The notes beneath the pieces are model-generated. The model ran no database searches and was not told the origin of the DNA. It was given only the letters and a program-made list of their open reading frames with translations. A stretch of 64,000 bases of DNA from Auanema rhodensis. Taxonomy: Eukaryota > Nematoda > Chromadorea > Rhabditida > Rhabditidae. Below, in pieces: positions 61,726 through 64,000 of the stretch (position 1 is the stretch's first letter; each line of letters begins with the position of its first letter). A program made the translations under genes and the position numbers. Location of the stretch: contig OZ059896.1 of NCBI GenBank assembly GCA_964057225.1, positions 13,004,501 to 13,068,500 on the forward strand. The letters are read 5' to 3'.

Positions 61726-64000
61726 GTACAATTAATTAGCATAAATTAAAGTTCACGTAAAGTTCAAAGTCTTGGTTACCATGAACCAATATCGATTAAA
61801 ATTTGTTATTAGACTAATATGGACATGGGTAATCTAATTTTGAGAACTGCATCTATTTATCTTTCACGGGAAGCGAGTTACATACCATGTGCACATCACG
61901 TGTACAATTAATTAGCATATATTAAAGTTCACGTAAATTTCAAAGTCATGGTTACCATGCACCAATGTGAATACAAATTTGTTATTAGACTAAAATGGAC
62001 ATGAGGAATCTAATTTTGAGAACCGCATCTCTTTATCTTTCACGTAAAGCGAGTTACATACCAAGTGCAAATCACGTGTACAATTAATTAGCATAAATTA
62101 AAGTTCACGTAAATTTCAAAGTCATGGTTACCATGCACCAATATCAATAAAATTTTGTTCTTAGACTAATATGGACATGGGTAATCTAATTTTGAAAACC
62201 GCATTTCTTTATCTTTCACGGGAAGCGAGACATACCATGTGCACATCACGTGTACAATTAATTAGCATAAATTAAAGTTCACGTAAATTTCAAAGTCATG
62301 GTTACCATGCACCAATATCAATAAAACTTTGTTCTCAGACTAATATGGACATGGGTAATCTAATTTTGAAAACCGCATCTCTTTATCTTTCACGGGAAGT
62401 GAGTCACATACCATGTGCACATCACGTGTACAATTAATTAGCATAAATTAAAGTTCACGTAAATTTCAAAGTCATGGTTACCATGCACCAATATCAATAA
62501 AAATTTGTTCTTAGATTAATATGGACATGGGTAATCTAATTTTGAAAACCGCATTTCTTTGTCTTTCACGGGAAGCGAGTCACATACCATGTGCACATCA
62601 CGTGTACAATTAATTAGCATAAATTAAAGTTCACGTAAAGTTCAAAGTCATGGTTACCATGCACCAATATCGATAAAAATTTGTTCTTAGATTAATATGG
62701 ACATGGGTAATCTAATTTTGAAAACCGCATTTCTTTATCTTTCACGGGAAGCGAGTCACATACCATGTGCACATCACGTGTACAATTAATTAGCATAAAT
62801 TAAAGTTCACGTAAAGTTCAAAGTCATGGTTACCATGTATCAATAAAAATTTGTTATTAGACTAATATAGACATGAGGAATCTAACTTTGAAAATCGCAT
62901 CTCTTTATCTTTAACGGGAAGCGAGTTACATACCATGTGCACATCACGTGTACAATTAATTAGCATGAATTAAAGTTCACGTAAATTTCAAAGTCATGGT
63001 TACCATGCACCAATATCAATAAAACTTTGTTCTCAGACTAATATGGACATGGGTAATCTAATTTTGATAACCGCATCTCTTTATCTTTCACGGGAAGCGA
63101 GTCACATACCATGTGCACATCACGTGTACAATTAATTAGCATAAATTAAAGTTCACGTAAAGTTCAAAGTCATGGTTACCATGCACCAATATCAATAAAA
63201 ATTTGTTCTTAGATTAATATGGACATGGGTAATCTAATTTTGAAAACCGCATTTCTTTGTCTTTCACGGGAAGCGAGTCACATACCATGTGCACATCACG
63301 TGTACAATTAATTAGCATAAATTAAAGTTCACGTACAGTTCAAAGTCATAGTTACCATGCACCAATATCGATAAAAATTTGTTCTTAGATTAATATGGAC
63401 ATGGGTAATCTAATTTTGAAAACCAAATTTCTTTATCTTTCACGGGAAGCGAGTCACATACCATGTGCACATCACGTGTACAATTAATTAGCATAAATTA
63501 AAGTTCACGTTAATTTCAAAGTCATGGTTACCATGCACCAATATCGATAAAAATTTGTTCTTAGATTAATATGGACATGGGTAATCTAATTTTGAAAACC
63601 GCATTTCTTTATCTTTCACGGGAAGCGAGTTACATACCATGTGCACATCACGTGTACAATTAATTAGCATAAATTAAAGTTCACGTTAATTTCAAAGTCA
63701 TGGTTACCATGTATCAATAAAAATTTGTTATTAGACTAATATAGACATGAGGAATCTAATTTTGAAAACCACATCTCTTTATCTTTAACGGGAAGCGAGT
63801 TACATACCATGTGCACATCACGTGTACAATTAATTAGCATAAATTAAAGTTCACGTTAATTTCAAAGTCATGGTTACCATGCACCAATATCGATAAAAAA
63901 TTGTTCTTAGATTAATATGGACATGGGTAATCTAATTTTGAAAATCGCATTTCTTTATCTTTCACGGGAAGCGAGTCACATACCATGTGCACATCACGTG
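61726..64000 (+). repeat. Satellite array, right end of window
   Basis: About 13 monomers. The first resembles those after 59974; the rest return to the subtypes of the 20-45 kb region (TTTGTCTTTCACG with AGTCACATACC, ATCGATAAAAATTTG, 170-bp TATCAATA). One monomer near 62229 lacks 3 bp in GCGAGTTACATACC (reads GCGAGACATACC). The array runs off the window at 64000 at a monomer boundary. No gene is seen. Confidence 0.97.

Noticed and set aside
1-64000. Tandem array as an assembly artefact
   Set aside because: HOR copies carry private single-base variants and indels in consistent order, and inserts sit in register, which fits real array structure. Exact copy numbers still depend on the assembly and cannot be verified here.

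Overview
The window is eukaryotic heterochromatin and contains no host gene. About 93% of it is one AT-rich tandem satellite. Every monomer lies in the same orientation, and there are roughly 335 monomers of 176 bp (commonest form), 175 bp (1-bp deletion) or 170 bp (6-bp deletion around the sequence gTATCAATA). The size, head-to-tail order and nested higher-order repeats (HORs) are typical of a centromeric or pericentromeric satellite. Each monomer has a 17-bp segment resembling a CENP-B box and two perfect dyads. The species cannot be named from the sequence. The retrotransposon type and the AT-rich satellite suggest an invertebrate animal, perhaps an arthropod, but this is only an inference.

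Layout. 1-11175: left satellite block, opening with a 10-monomer HOR (1745 bp) and a nearly complete second copy, followed by rearranged versions of the same monomers. 11176-15918: one non-LTR retrotransposon (LINE) with apparently complete coding capacity. It has 18-bp tandem repeats at its 5' end, ORF1 (coiled coil plus nucleic-acid-binding region), ORF2 (AP-type endonuclease plus reverse transcriptase), and a 3' UTR with a predicted hairpin that ends at AATAAA. 15923-19924: satellite with short 5-mer (873 bp) and 4-mer (691 bp) HORs. 19925-35090: mosaic HORs, including a 17-monomer unit (2966 bp) and its 10-monomer relative (1742 bp). 35091-44340: a very homogeneous 5-monomer HOR (874 bp) with 4-monomer forms (698 bp). 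44341-45748: transition. 45749-59798: a more diverged mosaic with diagnostic variants and its own local duplications. 59799-59969 and 61552-61721: two copies of a ~171-bp insert whose 3' end is homologous to the LINE 3' UTR. 59974-61551 and 61726-64000: satellite again.

The main observation is that the LINE and the short inserts sit at exactly the same point of the satellite monomer (CACGT/GTACAATT), in the same orientation, with the same 3-4 bp target duplication (CGT or ACGT). This suggests a LINE family that targets the satellite. Its ORFs have no zinc knuckles and its ORF2 looks CR1/L2/Jockey-like, so it does not look like a classical R1/TRAS/SART site-specific element. The short inserts appear to be 5'-truncated relatives, later copied together with the satellite around them by segmental duplication (shift about 1752 bp). 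ORF2 has no ATG upstream of its endonuclease domain and overlaps ORF1 by 41 nt in the +1 frame, so it is probably translated by frameshifting or by reinitiation at a non-AUG codon.
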